Positions 1 to 8,834 of a DNA stretch of 47,841 bases are shown in pieces. The translations under genes were made by a program, and so were the position numbers. The notes under the pieces are model-generated. The model had not been told where the DNA came from. It searched no databases and saw only the letters and a list, made by a program, of their open reading frames with translations. The stretch's first letter is position 1. Every line of letters starts with the position of its first letter. Origin of the DNA: Betaproteobacteria bacterium (GTDB lineage: Bacteria > Pseudomonadota > Gammaproteobacteria > Burkholderiales > Burkholderiaceae_C); the NCBI GenBank assembly GCA_013289985.1, contig JABCYW010000035.1:1-47841 (forward strand), given 5' to 3'.

Positions 1-675
1 CCAGGCCAGCGCGAACGCGAAGGCCGGCGTCCAGTGCACGACCATCGTCTCGGTGCGCCAGGCCGCCAGCGCGGTGACGGCGAGGCAGGGCAGGAACTGG
101 ATCACCGAGCCGCTGCGCAGGTCGAACGTGGGGCAGAAGCGCTTCTGGTACAGCGTGCCGGCGGTGATGCCCACCAGCGCGAGCACCGCCGGCACCAGCA
201 GGGCCGCCGCCGCGGGGCCGCCGCTTCCGGCCACCTTGTGCGCCACCACCAGGACCACGCCGGCCAGGCCCAGCGCCAGCCCGGCCCATTGCGCGGGACG
301 CACGCGTTCGCGCAGGAACAGGCCGGCGCCGAGCGCCGTGAGCACCGGCTGCAGGCCCACCACCAGCGCCGTGACGCCCGCCGGCAGGCCCAGGCGGATG
401 GCCGTGAACACGCCGCCGAGGTAGACGGCGTGCACCAGCAGGCCGGACACGCCGATGTGCAGCCACTGCGCCGGCGCGGCCGGCCACGGCGCGCGCGTGG
501 CCAGCGCCACCGCGCCCATCACCCCCAGTACCGCGCCGTAGCGCAGGCTCAGCAGCGTGAGCGGTTCGCAATCGGGCAGCCCCAGCTTGGCGCCGATGAA
601 GCCGGTGCTCCACAACACCACGAACAGCAGCGGGACGAAGCGCGCGAAGGCGCTCGCGCGAGGATGCGGACTCAA
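1..675 (-). CDS. EamA/DMT-family permease, 3' part outside window
   Basis: Predicted inner-membrane transporter of the drug/metabolite (EamA) superfamily, probably exporting a metabolite that cannot be named from sequence. The minus-strand reading frame is open from 675 to the window edge (225 codons). It encodes successive hydrophobic helices, starting with [17 protein letters not shown] about 15 residues in, a hallmark of the first EamA helix. [18 protein letters not shown] and [15 protein letters not shown] follow, as in the first EamA repeat, and the second repeat begins near the window edge. No ATG fits. The best start is TTG at 675-673, whose last two bases form part of the recQ stop codon (TTGA overlap), suggesting translational coupling to recQ. 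The C-terminal part is missing because the window ends. Family call confident; start moderately so. Confidence 0.85.
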   Translation of the reverse strand, partial: MSPHPRASAFARFVPLLFVVLWSTGFIGAKLGLPDCEPLTLLSLRYGAVLGVMGAVALATRAPWPAAPAQWLHIGVSGLLVHAVYLGGVFTAIRLGLPAGVTALVVGLQPVLTALGAGLFLRERVRPAQWAGLALGLAGVVLVVAHKVAGSGGPAAAALLVPAVLALVGITAGTLYQKRFCPTFDLRSGSVIQFLPCLAVTALAAWRTETMVVHWTPAFAFALAW

Positions 676-2672
676 GCGCCGAGCACCCTCAGGATTTCAC
701 GCCCGTAGGCTTCGAGCTTCTTCGCGCCGACGCCGCTGATGCCGGCGAGTTCGTCCAGCGTGGACGGCGCCTGCTGGGCCATCTGCGCCAGCGTGGCGTC
801 GTTGAAGACGATGTAGGCCGGCAGGTTGTGCTCGCGGGCCACCTCGGAGCGCCAGGCGCGCAGGGCCGCGAAGCGCTGGTCGCCGTCGGCGTCGAGCTTG
901 ATCGGAGCCGACGTGCTGCGTGCCGTGGAACCGCCGCTGGAACGCCGCGTACGGCCCGAGCCCTTGGGCGTCTCGCGGTGCTCGCGCAGCGTGACCGGCA
1001 CCTCGCCCTTGAGCACGGCGCGCGCACTGTCGGTGAGCACCAGCGTGTTGAACTCGCCCTCGGACCGCAGGTGTCCCAGCGACAGCAGCTGGCGAATGAC
1101 GCCGCGCCATTGCTGCTCCGACCACTTCGCGCCGATGCCGAAGGTGGACAGCGTGCCGTGCCCGTGCTGCGCGGTCTTGTCGGTGACCTTGCCGCGCAGC
1201 ACGTCGATGAGGTGGCCGGCGCCGAACGACAGGCCCGAGTGCTGGCGGAAGCGGTAGACGGTGGACAGCGCCATGCGCGCCGCCTCGGTGGCGTCCCAGG
1301 TGGCCGGCGGGTTGAGGCAGTTGTCGCAGTTGCCGCAGGCCGTGCTCTGCTCGCCGAAATACGCCAGCAGCCGCACGCGGCGGCAGTCGTGCGCCTCGGC
1401 CAGCGTGAGCAGCGCGTCGAGCTTGGCGCGCTGCTGCTTCTTGAACTCGTCGCCGGCCGGGCTCTCGTCGATCATGCGGCGCTGGTTGACGACGTCGGCC
1501 AGGCCGTAGGCCATCCAGGCGTCGGCGGCCTCGCCGTCGCGGCCGGCGCGGCCCGTCTCCTGGTAGTAGCCCTCGATGTTCTTCGGGAGATCCAGGTGGG
1601 CCACGAAGCGCACGTCGGGCTTGTCGATGCCCATGCCGAACGCGATGGTGGCGGCCATCACCAGGCCGTCCTCGCGCAGGAACCTGTCCTGGTGGCGCCG
1701 GCGCACGTCGGCGTCCAGCCCCGCGTGGTACGGCAGCGCCGGGATGCCTTCGGACGTGAGCCACGCGGCGGTCTCTTCCACCTTCTTGCGGCTCTGGCAG
1801 TAGACGATGCCGGCGTCGCCCTCGTGCTCGTCGCGCAGGAAGCGCAGCAGCTGCTTCTTCGCCTCGTCCTTCTCGACGATGGTGTAGCGGATGTTGGGCC
1901 GGTCGAAGCTGGAGATGAACTCGCGCGCGCCGGTGAGCGCGAGACGCTCGCGCATGTCGGCGCGCGTGTGGTCGTCGGCGGTGGCGGTGAGCGCCACGCG
2001 CGGCACGTTGGGGAAGCGTTCGTGCAGCTGCGCGAGCTGCAGGTAGTCTTCGCGGAAGTCGTGGCCCCACTGGCTGACGCAGTGCGCCTCGTCGATGGCC
2101 ACCAGGCTCAGCAGGCCGCGCTCGTCGAGCGACGTGAGCATGGCCATGAAGCGCGGGTTGGTGACGCGTTCGGGCGCCGCGTACAGCAGCACCAGGCGGC
2201 CGCTCATCATCTCGCGCTCGATGCGCTGCGCCTCCTCGCCGGTGAGCGAGGAATTGAGGAAGGCCGCGTGCACGCCCAGCTCTTCCAGCGCGCCCACCTG
2301 GTCGTGCATCAGCGCGATGAGCGGGCTGATGACCAGCGTGACGCCCAGGCCCGCGCGATGGCGCGCGATGGCGGGCACCTGGTAGCACAGGCTCTTGCCG
2401 CCGCCGGTGGGCATCAGGACGAGGGCGTCGTCGCCCGTGGTCACCGACTGGATGATCTCCTGCTGTTCGCCGCGAAACGCGCTGTAGCCGAAGACCTGCT
2501 GCAGGATGCCGTGGAGGTCGGCGTCCTTCGCGCCGCGGCGGCGGGCGGGGTCGGCGGCCACGCGCACGGCCTCGTTGGCCTCCGGCCCCGCGGGACGCGT
2601 GGTGGGCAGGGAATCGAAGTCGTAGTCGTAGTCGAAATCAGACACGGAAAGGGCCGGAAGCAAGGCCTCCAT
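672..2672 (-). CDS. recQ: ATP-dependent DNA helicase RecQ
   Basis: 3'-5' DNA helicase of recombination and replication-fork repair, 666 aa. Seen: Walker A TGGGKS at about 89-94, DEAH at about 194-197, LTATAD motif III near 228, a second RecA lobe with [11 protein letters not shown] and the ETGRAGRDG motif, a zinc-binding region with a Cys followed by CGNCDNC around residues 435-460, an RQC winged helix around 465-570 and an HRDC domain in the last 75 residues. Between RQC and HRDC lies a Ser/Arg/Thr-rich linker. An acidic-aromatic stretch ([12 protein letters not shown]) precedes the helicase core by about 40 residues. The annotated ATG lacks a good ribosome site, and a GTG ten codons further in (VSDFDYD) is an alternative start. 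Gene order suggests cotranscription with the EamA gene that overlaps its stop. Confidence 0.96.
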   Translation of the reverse strand: MEALLPALSVSDFDYDYDFDSLPTTRPAGPEANEAVRVAADPARRRGAKDADLHGILQQVFGYSAFRGEQQEIIQSVTTGDDALVLMPTGGGKSLCYQVPAIARHRAGLGVTLVISPLIALMHDQVGALEELGVHAAFLNSSLTGEEAQRIEREMMSGRLVLLYAAPERVTNPRFMAMLTSLDERGLLSLVAIDEAHCVSQWGHDFREDYLQLAQLHERFPNVPRVALTATADDHTRADMRERLALTGAREFISSFDRPNIRYTIVEKDEAKKQLLRFLRDEHEGDAGIVYCQSRKKVEETAAWLTSEGIPALPYHAGLDADVRRRHQDRFLREDGLVMAATIAFGMGIDKPDVRFVAHLDLPKNIEGYYQETGRAGRDGEAADAWMAYGLADVVNQRRMIDESPAGDEFKKQQRAKLDALLTLAEAHDCRRVRLLAYFGEQSTACGNCDNCLNPPATWDATEAARMALSTVYRFRQHSGLSFGAGHLIDVLRGKVTDKTAQHGHGTLSTFGIGAKWSEQQWRGVIRQLLSLGHLRSEGEFNTLVLTDSARAVLKGEVPVTLREHRETPKGSGRTRRSSGGSTARSTSAPIKLDADGDQRFAALRAWRSEVAREHNLPAYIVFNDATLAQMAQQAPSTLDELAGISGVGAKKLEAYGREILRVLGA

Positions 2673-2726
2673 GGTACCCGGGACGTGTGAAGACGGCCGG
2701 CGCGAAAGGCCGGATTCCTCGCGGTG

Positions 2727-2800
2727 CGGTCATCCTGCGCGAAGTCGCAGGATCCCCGCTGGCCCAGGCGTGGATTCCGCGACTGCGCGCGGAATGACCG
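2727..2800. repeat. REP-like paired hairpin element
   Basis: Two perfect 8-bp stem-loops sit side by side: ATCCTGCG/CGCAGGAT (2732-2739 and 2746-2753) and ATTCCGCG/CGCGGAAT (2774-2781 and 2788-2795), each with a 6-nt loop. They are enclosed by outer arms CGGTCAT (2727-2733) and ATGACCG (2794-2800), making the whole unit a bilateral palindrome. This is the architecture of REP/BIME-type dispersed repeats. It lies just after the DUF1501 stop codon and before recQ, so it may also act as a terminator or mRNA stabiliser. Copy number elsewhere in the genome cannot be seen from here. Confidence 0.72.
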
Positions 2801-2802
2801 GG

Positions 2803-4044
2803 TCAGACCAGCCGCAGGTCGCGCGGCTGCGCGCCCGGGAACACCCGCTGCAGCTGCGCCGCGTCCAGCCCGTACATCCGCTGGAACAGCCCGCCGAACA
2901 CCGCGCGGTACTCGTTGAGCACCGGCCAGTCGCGGCCCTGGTTGAGCGCGGCCGGTCCGGTGAGCGCCACCTGCTCGCCGTGCACGCCGCCCTTCACGCC
3001 GCCGCCCAGCACCCAGTAGGCGGTGCCGTGGCCGTGGTCGGTGCCGCGGTTGCCGTTCTCCTTGAACGTGCGGCCGAACTCGCTGATCACCACGACCACC
3101 GTGTCCTTCCACGCCGGGCCCATCTCGCGCGCGAAGGTGTCCAGGCCGCGGCTCAGGTCGGTGATGCGGCCGGCCAGCGCGCCGGTGGCGCCGCCCTGAC
3201 CGACGTGGGTGTCCCAGCCGCCGACGTCGACGAAGCCCACGCGCACCTGGTCGCGCATCAGGCGGGCGATGCGCGTGGCCTCCAGGTCGAAGCCCTTTGG
3301 CGTGATCGCGTTGCGGCTGGCCTCCTGCATCTCGGCGGCCATCTCCATGGCCACCTGCTTCTGCGTGTCCAGGCCCTCGCTGACGCCGCGCTCGAGCGTC
3401 GTGCCCGCGTACATCTTCTGCAGCAGCGCGGCCTGGCGCGCGTCGGTGGCGGGCTTGCCGGTGCGGCCCAGGCTCGTGTTGGTGACCATGCGACGGCCCT
3501 GCAGCACCATGGGCAGGCGGTCGGTGAAGGCCATCACCCGCTGGTCGGAATCGAGCCGCGTGCCCAGCTCCTGCGCGAGGCGGTTCAGGAAGCCCTGCGT
3601 GGTGTCGGCGCGCGGCGCGGCGGGATCGACGTGCTCGCCGGGCAGCGGCAGGCCCAGCTCCACGCGATCCTGCGTCTCGAAGTGGCTGCGCGTGAGGTCG
3701 TCGATGCCGGCGAACGGGATGAACGCCACCTCGCCGGCCTGGATGCGCGGATACAGCGTGGACTGCAGCGCCGGCATCAACGCCCAGTCGGCGTCGAACG
3801 CGAGCGCCGCGTCCTTGGCGGCGCCGGGGCGCGCGATCGCGATGTTGGGGCGCGACTCGGCGTAGAACGAGGTCTGCGGCACCAGCACGTTGCAGGCGTC
3901 GTAGGCGCCGCGCAGGAAGACCACCAGCAGGCGGGTGTCCAGCGTCGAGCCCGCGGGCGCGGCCCAGGTGCGCGTGGCGTTCAGCGACAGGCCGCCGGCG
4001 AGGGCCGCGGCCGCGCCGGCGTGCAGGAAGTGGCGTCGTTGCAT
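2803..4044 (-). CDS. DUF1501 family secreted protein
   Basis: Predicted exported protein of the DUF1501 family (alkaline-phosphatase/sulfatase-like fold), 413 aa; enzymatic role unknown. The N-terminus MQRRHFLHAGAAAALAGG has a twin-arginine-like motif and a hydrophobic core ending near AWAAP-type residues at about 28-30, so Tat export is plausible. Family signatures visible: LVVFLRGAYDACNVLVP after the signal, FSRG/ISEFGRTFKENGNRGTDHGHG-type segment near residue 310, containing the conserved D-H-G-H-G typical of DUF1501, and GGGVKGG soon after. It sits 15 bp downstream of the DUF1800 gene, the pairing usually seen in bacteria. The two are presumably cotranscribed and function together, but no reaction is established for this pair. 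Confidence 0.9.
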   Translation of the reverse strand: MQRRHFLHAGAAAALAGGLSLNATRTWAAPAGSTLDTRLLVVFLRGAYDACNVLVPQTSFYAESRPNIAIARPGAAKDAALAFDADWALMPALQSTLYPRIQAGEVAFIPFAGIDDLTRSHFETQDRVELGLPLPGEHVDPAAPRADTTQGFLNRLAQELGTRLDSDQRVMAFTDRLPMVLQGRRMVTNTSLGRTGKPATDARQAALLQKMYAGTTLERGVSEGLDTQKQVAMEMAAEMQEASRNAITPKGFDLEATRIARLMRDQVRVGFVDVGGWDTHVGQGGATGALAGRITDLSRGLDTFAREMGPAWKDTVVVVISEFGRTFKENGNRGTDHGHGTAYWVLGGGVKGGVHGEQVALTGPAALNQGRDWPVLNEYRAVFGGLFQRMYGLDAAQLQRVFPGAQPRDLRLV

Positions 4045-4059
4045 GGTGCGTCCCCCGGA

Positions 4060-5700
4060 TCAGTTGCGCATGAATTCGGGCGACACGACGGCCACCCACG
4101 CCCAGTCGCCCGGATGGGCCTGCAGCGTCTCGAACAAGGCCTGGCGCGTGGCCTCGGATTCGCGCGGCGCCTGCGTGCGCAGCCACGCCGGGCTCTCGAC
4201 CCGCGCCTTGGGCAGCGGCGCCGGCGGCGTCAGGCCGTCCACGCGGAACAGCCCGCCGTTGCCATTGCCGTTGCCGCCCACCAGGTTCTTGGCGACGTCG
4301 AAGCGCGCGGTCATCTGGCCCGGGCTGGCCCACGCGGCCTCGCGCATGGACCAGCCGTCGGGCGTCTCGCGGCCGAAGGGCGGCTCGCCGAGCTGGCGGA
4401 TCGCGTTGAGCATCGGGCCCGGATTGACCACCACGTTGCCGTCGTAGGCCAGGCGCGTGGCCGACACCACGTATTCCCACGGATCCTTGAAGTGCTGGCC
4501 CAGCGACGCGTCGTACTCGGGCGAGGTGAGCAGCACCTTCATCACCTCGGCGATGTCGCCGTCGGTGGCCAGCCAGCGCCTGGCCATGCGGTCGACCAGC
4601 GCCGGCGGCGGCGCGTCGGCCACGAAGTACTGCGCCAGCTGCGCGCTCACGTGGCGCGCGGTGGCCGGGTTGCGCGACAGGCGGTCGAGGATCAGGTGCA
4701 CCTCGGCGATGCCGGCCGACGGCACCTGCTGGCCCTGGACGAGCTTGGTGCCCTGGTCGTGGCGGTTCGGGTTGAATTCGAGCGCGCCCGTGTGCAGGTA
4801 CTGCGCCTGCAGCTGCGGCTTGACCTTGGCGTCGCCGGCCTCGATGCGGATGCCCAGCCCGGTGAGCACGCGCGCCATCTCCTGCACGTCCGCCTGCGAG
4901 TAGCCGCCGTCCACCCCCAGCGTGTGCAGCTCCATCAGCTCGCGGGCGTAGTTCTCGTTGATCTGGCCGGCGGCGTTGCGCTCGTTGTCGAGGTAGCGCA
5001 GCATGGCCGGGTGCATGGCCGAGGCCTCGAGCAGGTCGCGGAACTTGCCGAGCGCGTGCGCACGCAGGGTCGCCTCGTAGTCACCCGCGAACAGCCGCAG
5101 GTTGGCCTTGCCCTGCGCGATGCTGAAGTGGTTCACCCAGAACCACACGAGGCGCTCCTGCACCTGGTTGGGCGAATTGGCGGCGAGCAGCAGCCAGCGT
5201 TGCGCGGCCTCGTCCGCCTGCACGTTCAGGCCCTTCTGGTAGGCCTGCTGCGCGGTCTTCTTCTGCTCGTCGTCGGCCACGGTGTCGGCCGACTTCTTCG
5301 CCGTCACGTCCTCGCGCAGGCGCGCCACCAGCGGCTCGCGCACGATCTTCATCTGGGCGATGCGGTCGTTGACGGACTCGGGCAGCGTGAACGGCTTCGG
5401 GTGCAGTTGCTCGTCGACCCAGCGCGCCCAGCCCAGGCGGCCCACCTGCTGCAGCGAGAGCGCGTCGACGCCGAACGTGGCGCGGTCGATGCGCTGGGCG
5501 TCGAGCGTGCTCACCCGCATGGCGTCGGCCTCCTGGTGGACGTCGGCGCGCACGATCACCGGCGCCGGCCCCAGCACGGGCGCGGCCGCGTTCGTCGGGG
5601 CCGGCGGCGTGCCGCAGCCGACCAGCGCGGCCGCCGCCAGCGCGCCCGCGGTGGCGCCGGCGAACGTTCGCGTGCGCAGGACGGATGGATGTGTTTTCAT
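4060..5700 (-). CDS. DUF1800 family lipoprotein
   Basis: Predicted lipid-anchored DUF1800 protein of 546 aa with no established biochemical function. I start it at the ATG at 5700 rather than further upstream, because that gives a clean lipoprotein signal: MKTHPSVLRTRT, a hydrophobic stretch, then lipobox LVGC with Cys29 as the anchor. The mature part has the family features RATFG-like start (DRATFGVDALSLQQVGRLG), WFWVNHFSI, the LRAHALGKFRDLLEASAMHPAML block, and NENYARELMELHTLGV, all characteristic of DUF1800. A Gly/Asn-rich loop (GGNGNGNGG) occurs near residue 460. The downstream neighbour is the DUF1501 partner. The upstream intergenic region is shared with a divergent cupin gene and contains an imperfect palindrome. 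Confidence 0.9.
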   Translation of the reverse strand: MKTHPSVLRTRTFAGATAGALAAAALVGCGTPPAPTNAAAPVLGPAPVIVRADVHQEADAMRVSTLDAQRIDRATFGVDALSLQQVGRLGWARWVDEQLHPKPFTLPESVNDRIAQMKIVREPLVARLREDVTAKKSADTVADDEQKKTAQQAYQKGLNVQADEAAQRWLLLAANSPNQVQERLVWFWVNHFSIAQGKANLRLFAGDYEATLRAHALGKFRDLLEASAMHPAMLRYLDNERNAAGQINENYARELMELHTLGVDGGYSQADVQEMARVLTGLGIRIEAGDAKVKPQLQAQYLHTGALEFNPNRHDQGTKLVQGQQVPSAGIAEVHLILDRLSRNPATARHVSAQLAQYFVADAPPPALVDRMARRWLATDGDIAEVMKVLLTSPEYDASLGQHFKDPWEYVVSATRLAYDGNVVVNPGPMLNAIRQLGEPPFGRETPDGWSMREAAWASPGQMTARFDVAKNLVGGNGNGNGGLFRVDGLTPPAPLPKARVESPAWLRTQAPRESEATRQALFETLQAHPGDWAWVAVVSPEFMRN

Positions 5701-5725
5701 GTGATGGGGCGGGGCCTCTTTGCAG

Positions 5726-5755
5726 ATCAACGGCCGATCACGGCGATCGGTTGAT
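5726..5755. promoter_or_regulatory. Imperfect palindrome in divergent promoter region
   Basis: Between the DUF1800 start and the cupin start (143 bp), CCGATC at 5734-5739 is mirrored by GATCGG at 5745-5750 around a 5-nt spacer, and outer ATCAA (5726-5730) is mirrored by TTGAT (5751-5755), offset by two extra bases on the left. The position and dyad symmetry suit a regulator-binding site for one or both divergent genes. No regulator can be assigned. Confidence 0.35.
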
Positions 5756-5843
5756 AGGGATCGCCGCGAGGCAGGGTAAAGGTGTGTGTCGCAGAATGGC
5801 TTGCACGACCCTGAACCCGAACGCAACTCGAAACGGGAACGCC

Positions 5844-6350
5844 ATGACCGACAAAGCCGAAGAACTCCGAGCCAAGCTCATCCGCAACTTCAACGAGGTG
5901 CCGCTCACGCGCGACGTGCGCGAGCCGCTGTACGACGGCATGGGCGCCCGCCTGGCGCGCGGCACCGCCGCGCTCAAGCTGGGCGCCAGCATCGACGTGC
6001 TGGAACCGGGCAAGCGCGGCTGCCCCTACCACCTGCATCACGCGCAGGAGGAGATGTTCATCGTGCTGGAAGGCCACGGCACGATGCGCGTGGCCGGCGA
6101 GATGCTGCCGGTCAAGGCGGGCGACATCGTCTTCGTGCCGCCCGGGCCGGAATACCCGCACCAGATGATCAACACGTCGGACGCGCCGCTGAAGTACCTG
6201 TCGATCTCCACCAAGGACGTGCCGGAGGTGGTGGAGTACCCGGATTCCAACAAGGTGCTGACGAACGCGCGCGTGGCCGGCAACGATTTCGGCTTCGCGC
6301 GGATGAGCCGGCTCGACACCGACCTCGACTACTGGGACGGCGAGCCCTGA
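5844..6350 (+). CDS. Cupin-domain protein
   Basis: Single-domain cupin of 168 aa, probably a metal-binding cytoplasmic protein. Cupin motif 1 is present as HLHHAQEEMFIVLEGHG (two His and a Glu ligand, residues about 60-75). Motif 2 is GDIVFVPPGPEYPHQMIN, with the fourth ligand His and the conserved Asn. The rest of the protein adds a 30-residue N-terminal helix and a C-terminal tail ending in Asp/Tyr/Trp. I chose the ATG at 5844 (MTDKAEE) because the upstream in-frame residues look non-coding. The substrate cannot be inferred: such cupins include isomerases, dioxygenases and sugar-binding proteins. It is transcribed divergently from the DUF1800/DUF1501 pair. Confidence 0.85.
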   Translation: MTDKAEELRAKLIRNFNEVPLTRDVREPLYDGMGARLARGTAALKLGASIDVLEPGKRGCPYHLHHAQEEMFIVLEGHGTMRVAGEMLPVKAGDIVFVPPGPEYPHQMINTSDAPLKYLSISTKDVPEVVEYPDSNKVLTNARVAGNDFGFARMSRLDTDLDYWDGEP

Positions 6351-6499
6351 AACACGTTCTGCGCGCCTTTCGGGGGGAAACCTGCGCATCGGCGCGGGCC
6401 TCCGCCGCGGTCGCCTTGGCATAATCGAGGCTCACAGTAGCCGCCACCCTGGCGGCCGGCCACGGGGGAGCCGTCCCCCACATTTCCTGGAGCACGCAC

Positions 6500-7018
6500 A
6501 TGGCGTCAGTCAACAAGGTCATCCTCATCGGCAACTGCGGGCGCGACCCGGAAGTTCGCTACACGCCCAGCGGCACCGCCATCTGCAACGTCTCGGTGGC
6601 CACGTCCAGCCGCCGCAAGGACAAGGCCAGCGGCGAAAGCATCGAAGACACCCAGTGGCATCGCGTCACCTTCTACGACCGCTTGGCCGAGATCGCCGGC
6701 GAGTACCTGAAGAAGGGCAAGCCGGTCTACATCGAGGGGCGCCTGAAGTACGGCAAGTACACCGACAAGGACGGCATCGAGCGCAACACGGTCGACATCG
6801 TCGCCGAACAGATGCAGATGCTGGGCGGCCGCGATTCCGGCGGCGAGGAGGGCGGCGGTGGCAGCGGCGGCCGCTACCTCGCCCCGCGCGACGGCGTCGA
6901 CGGCAACGAGGATCGCAACACCCGTCCCGCCGCCCGCCCGGCCCCGGCGCCTTCGCCGCGCCCCGCGCCGAAGGCCTCCACGGGCTTCGACGACATGGAC
7001 GACGACATTCCGTTCTGA
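6500..7018 (+). CDS. ssb: Single-stranded DNA-binding protein
   Basis: Protects single-stranded DNA and recruits partners during replication and repair; acts as a homotetramer. 172 aa. The OB-fold occupies about residues 1-110 (start [21 protein letters not shown], then [21 protein letters not shown] and VYIEGRL). A Gly-rich and then Pro/Ala-rich disordered linker follows. The tail ends in DDDIPF, the conserved acidic tip that binds SSB-interacting proteins. A ribosome site (GGAG) lies 10 bases before the ATG. A CATAAT-like -10 element occurs near 6420 in the 149-bp leader, though a matching -35 is not obvious. An intrinsic terminator follows at 7045-7078. Confidence 0.97.
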   Translation: MASVNKVILIGNCGRDPEVRYTPSGTAICNVSVATSSRRKDKASGESIEDTQWHRVTFYDRLAEIAGEYLKKGKPVYIEGRLKYGKYTDKDGIERNTVDIVAEQMQMLGGRDSGGEEGGGGSGGRYLAPRDGVDGNEDRNTRPAARPAPAPSPRPAPKASTGFDDMDDDIPF

Positions 7019-7044
7019 TCGGCGATGCCGGCTCGGTGAAAGTC

Positions 7045-7078
7045 AAAGGCCCTGCGGATCACTCCTCGGGGCCTTTTT
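7045..7078 (+). terminator. Rho-independent terminator of ssb
   Basis: Perfect 8-bp stem AAAGGCCC (7045-7052) and GGGCCTTT (7069-7076) with a 16-nt loop, followed by a T run (7074-7078). It starts 27 bp after the ssb stop. It lies between convergent ssb and amidase genes, and its A-rich left arm could also serve the opposite strand. Confidence 0.85.
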
Positions 7079-7152
7079 GTTGCCGATGAGCCGGCGGCGG
7101 GCCTTTCATGGCCGCGTCCGCGGTGCCGCCGCGCCGCGATTCCTCGCTCGTC

Positions 7153-8655
7153 TCAGGCCAGCGCGACCCACCCGGGCAGCCGCCCGAACCACGGCCGCGC
7201 CTGCTCCAGCTGCGCCGCCAGCTGCAGCAGCCGGTCCTCGCGCCCGAACGGCGCCACGAACTGCACGCCCAGCGGCAGGCCGTCGGCCGTCCAGTGCAGC
7301 GGCACGCTCATCGCCGGCGTGCCGGTGAGGTTGGCGAGCTGGGTGAAGGGCACGTATTGCAGGCTGTCGGCGGCGATCTTGTCGACGGTAGCCGCCAGCA
7401 GCCCGCTGCGCGCGAGCAGGCCCAGCAGGCCCGTGCGATCGAGCACGTCCAGCACGGCCTGCTGCGCCTTGGGCGGGTCGCCCGCGCCGTGGCGCACGGG
7501 CGGGTGCGCGAGGGTGGGCGTCAGCAGCAGGTCGTGGCGCTGGTGAAACGCGGCCAGCGCGCGGGCGTGCTGGTTCCACTGCGCGAGGTGGGCGGTGAGC
7601 GTGGACGCCGACGTGGCCTTGCCCAGCGTCTCGAGGATGCGGGTCATCAGCTCGAACTCGCCGCGCTTCGCGCCCACCGCATAGGCGCGCGCCATCGCGG
7701 CGGGCACCTGGCCGAAGTAGATGTGCAGGTAGTTCTTCGCCAGCAGCGCGCCGTCGATGGAGGGCGCCGCCTCCTCCACCTCGTGGCCCAGCGAGGCGAG
7801 CAGCGTCACCGCATCGCGAACGGCCGCCACGGCTTCGGGGTGCACCGGCGTGCCCAGCGGCGAGGCCGTGGTGAAGCCGACGCGCAGGCGTCCCGGCGCT
7901 TGCCGCATCGCGTCGGCCCAGGGTTGCGCGGGCGGGGCGATCGCGTAGGCGTCGCCGGGCTCCGCGCCCGCGATCGCGTCGAGCGCGCGGGCGGTGTCGC
8001 GCACGCTGCGCGAGATCACGCCTTCGCTGGACGCGCCGAACCAGGCCTCGCCCATGCCCGGGCCGCACGAGACGCGACCGCGCGACGGGCGCAGGCCGAA
8101 GAGGCCGCAGCAGGCCGCGGGGATGCGGATCGAGCCGCCCCCGTCCGCGGCCGCGGCCATGGGCACGATGCCCGAGGCGATCGCCGCCGCGGCGCCGCCG
8201 CTCGATCCGCCCGGCACGTGCTCGACGTTCCACGGATTGTTGGTGCGGCCGTTGGCGAGCGAGTCGGTCACGGCCTTCAGCGCGAACTCCGGCAGGTTGG
8301 TCTTGCCGAACACCACCAGGCCGGCGTCGCGGTAGCGCCGCACGACGTGCGCGCTGTCCGTGGGCACGAGGCGTTGCATGCCGGCGCTGCCGTAGCCCGT
8401 GGGCACGCCGGCGACGTCCTGCACGCCGTCCTTGAGCAGGAAAGGCACGCCCGCGAACGGGCCGGTGAGCGGCGGCCCGGCCAGCTGGGCGCGCGCCTCG
8501 GCCTCCATCGGGCGGCAGATCGCGTTGATGCGCGCGTGGGTACGTGCGCCCTGCGCGATGGCGATGTCCAGCAATTCGGCGGCGCTGACCTCTCGCCGTG
8601 CGACGAGCGCGGCCAGTTGGGTGGCGTCGCACGCCAGGTATTCGGTGAATTTCAT
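7153..8655 (-). CDS. Amidase-signature family amidase
   Basis: Hydrolyses a C-N amide bond with the Ser-cisSer-Lys triad of the amidase signature family; 500 aa, the usual length. Catalytic residues visible: Lys75 in PFLLKDG, cis-Ser151 in PGGSSGG, and nucleophile Ser175 in DGGGSIRIPA. Start at the ATG at 8655 (MKFTEYLACDATQLAALV); residues upstream in frame come from the repeat element. The substrate is unknown, and 6-aminohexanoate-cyclic-dimer hydrolase-like or general aryl-amidase roles are both possible. No tRNA-amidotransferase partners (gatB/gatC) are nearby, which argues against GatA. It is downstream of and in the same direction as the TRAP and barrel genes, but the hairpin element at 8668-8834 may separate transcription. 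Confidence 0.93.
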   Translation of the reverse strand: MKFTEYLACDATQLAALVARREVSAAELLDIAIAQGARTHARINAICRPMEAEARAQLAGPPLTGPFAGVPFLLKDGVQDVAGVPTGYGSAGMQRLVPTDSAHVVRRYRDAGLVVFGKTNLPEFALKAVTDSLANGRTNNPWNVEHVPGGSSGGAAAAIASGIVPMAAAADGGGSIRIPAACCGLFGLRPSRGRVSCGPGMGEAWFGASSEGVISRSVRDTARALDAIAGAEPGDAYAIAPPAQPWADAMRQAPGRLRVGFTTASPLGTPVHPEAVAAVRDAVTLLASLGHEVEEAAPSIDGALLAKNYLHIYFGQVPAAMARAYAVGAKRGEFELMTRILETLGKATSASTLTAHLAQWNQHARALAAFHQRHDLLLTPTLAHPPVRHGAGDPPKAQQAVLDVLDRTGLLGLLARSGLLAATVDKIAADSLQYVPFTQLANLTGTPAMSVPLHWTADGLPLGVQFVAPFGREDRLLQLAAQLEQARPWFGRLPGWVALA

Positions 8656-8667
8656 GCGCCTGGGCGG

Positions 8668-8834
8668 CTCAGAACCTGTGAACGAATCCCGCGCGCCCGA
8701 GCGGCGCGCCAAAACGTGTCCGATCAAGGCGCAAAGCGCAGACGTAGCTCGGGCTACGGCGAGCATTTGCAACGCAGAGCGGGCGCGTTTTGGCGGGACG
8801 AGCGGGTGTGTGGGATTCGTTCACAGGTTCTCAG
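8668..8834. repeat. MITE-like inverted-repeat element
   Basis: Perfect terminal inverted repeats AACCTGTGAACGAATCCC at 8673-8690 and the reverse complement at 8812-8829, flanked by direct CTCAG copies (8668-8672 and 8830-8834) that could be a target duplication. The interior continues the fold: GCGCGCCAAAACG near 8704-8716 pairs with CGCGTTTTGGCG near 8785-8796, and a central GTAGC/GCTAC hairpin lies around 8744-8757. The element begins exactly at the stop codon of the barrel gene and ends about 13 bp before the amidase start. It has no coding capacity. It is likely a dispersed non-autonomous repeat and a strong transcriptional barrier. Confidence 0.7.

Noticed and set aside
2671-5754. A 1027-codon plus-strand open frame over the DUF1501/DUF1800 genes
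   Set aside because: Composition is Arg/His/Ala/Val-rich with no domain, and it lies opposite two genes with clear families and signal peptides. It is a high-GC shadow frame.
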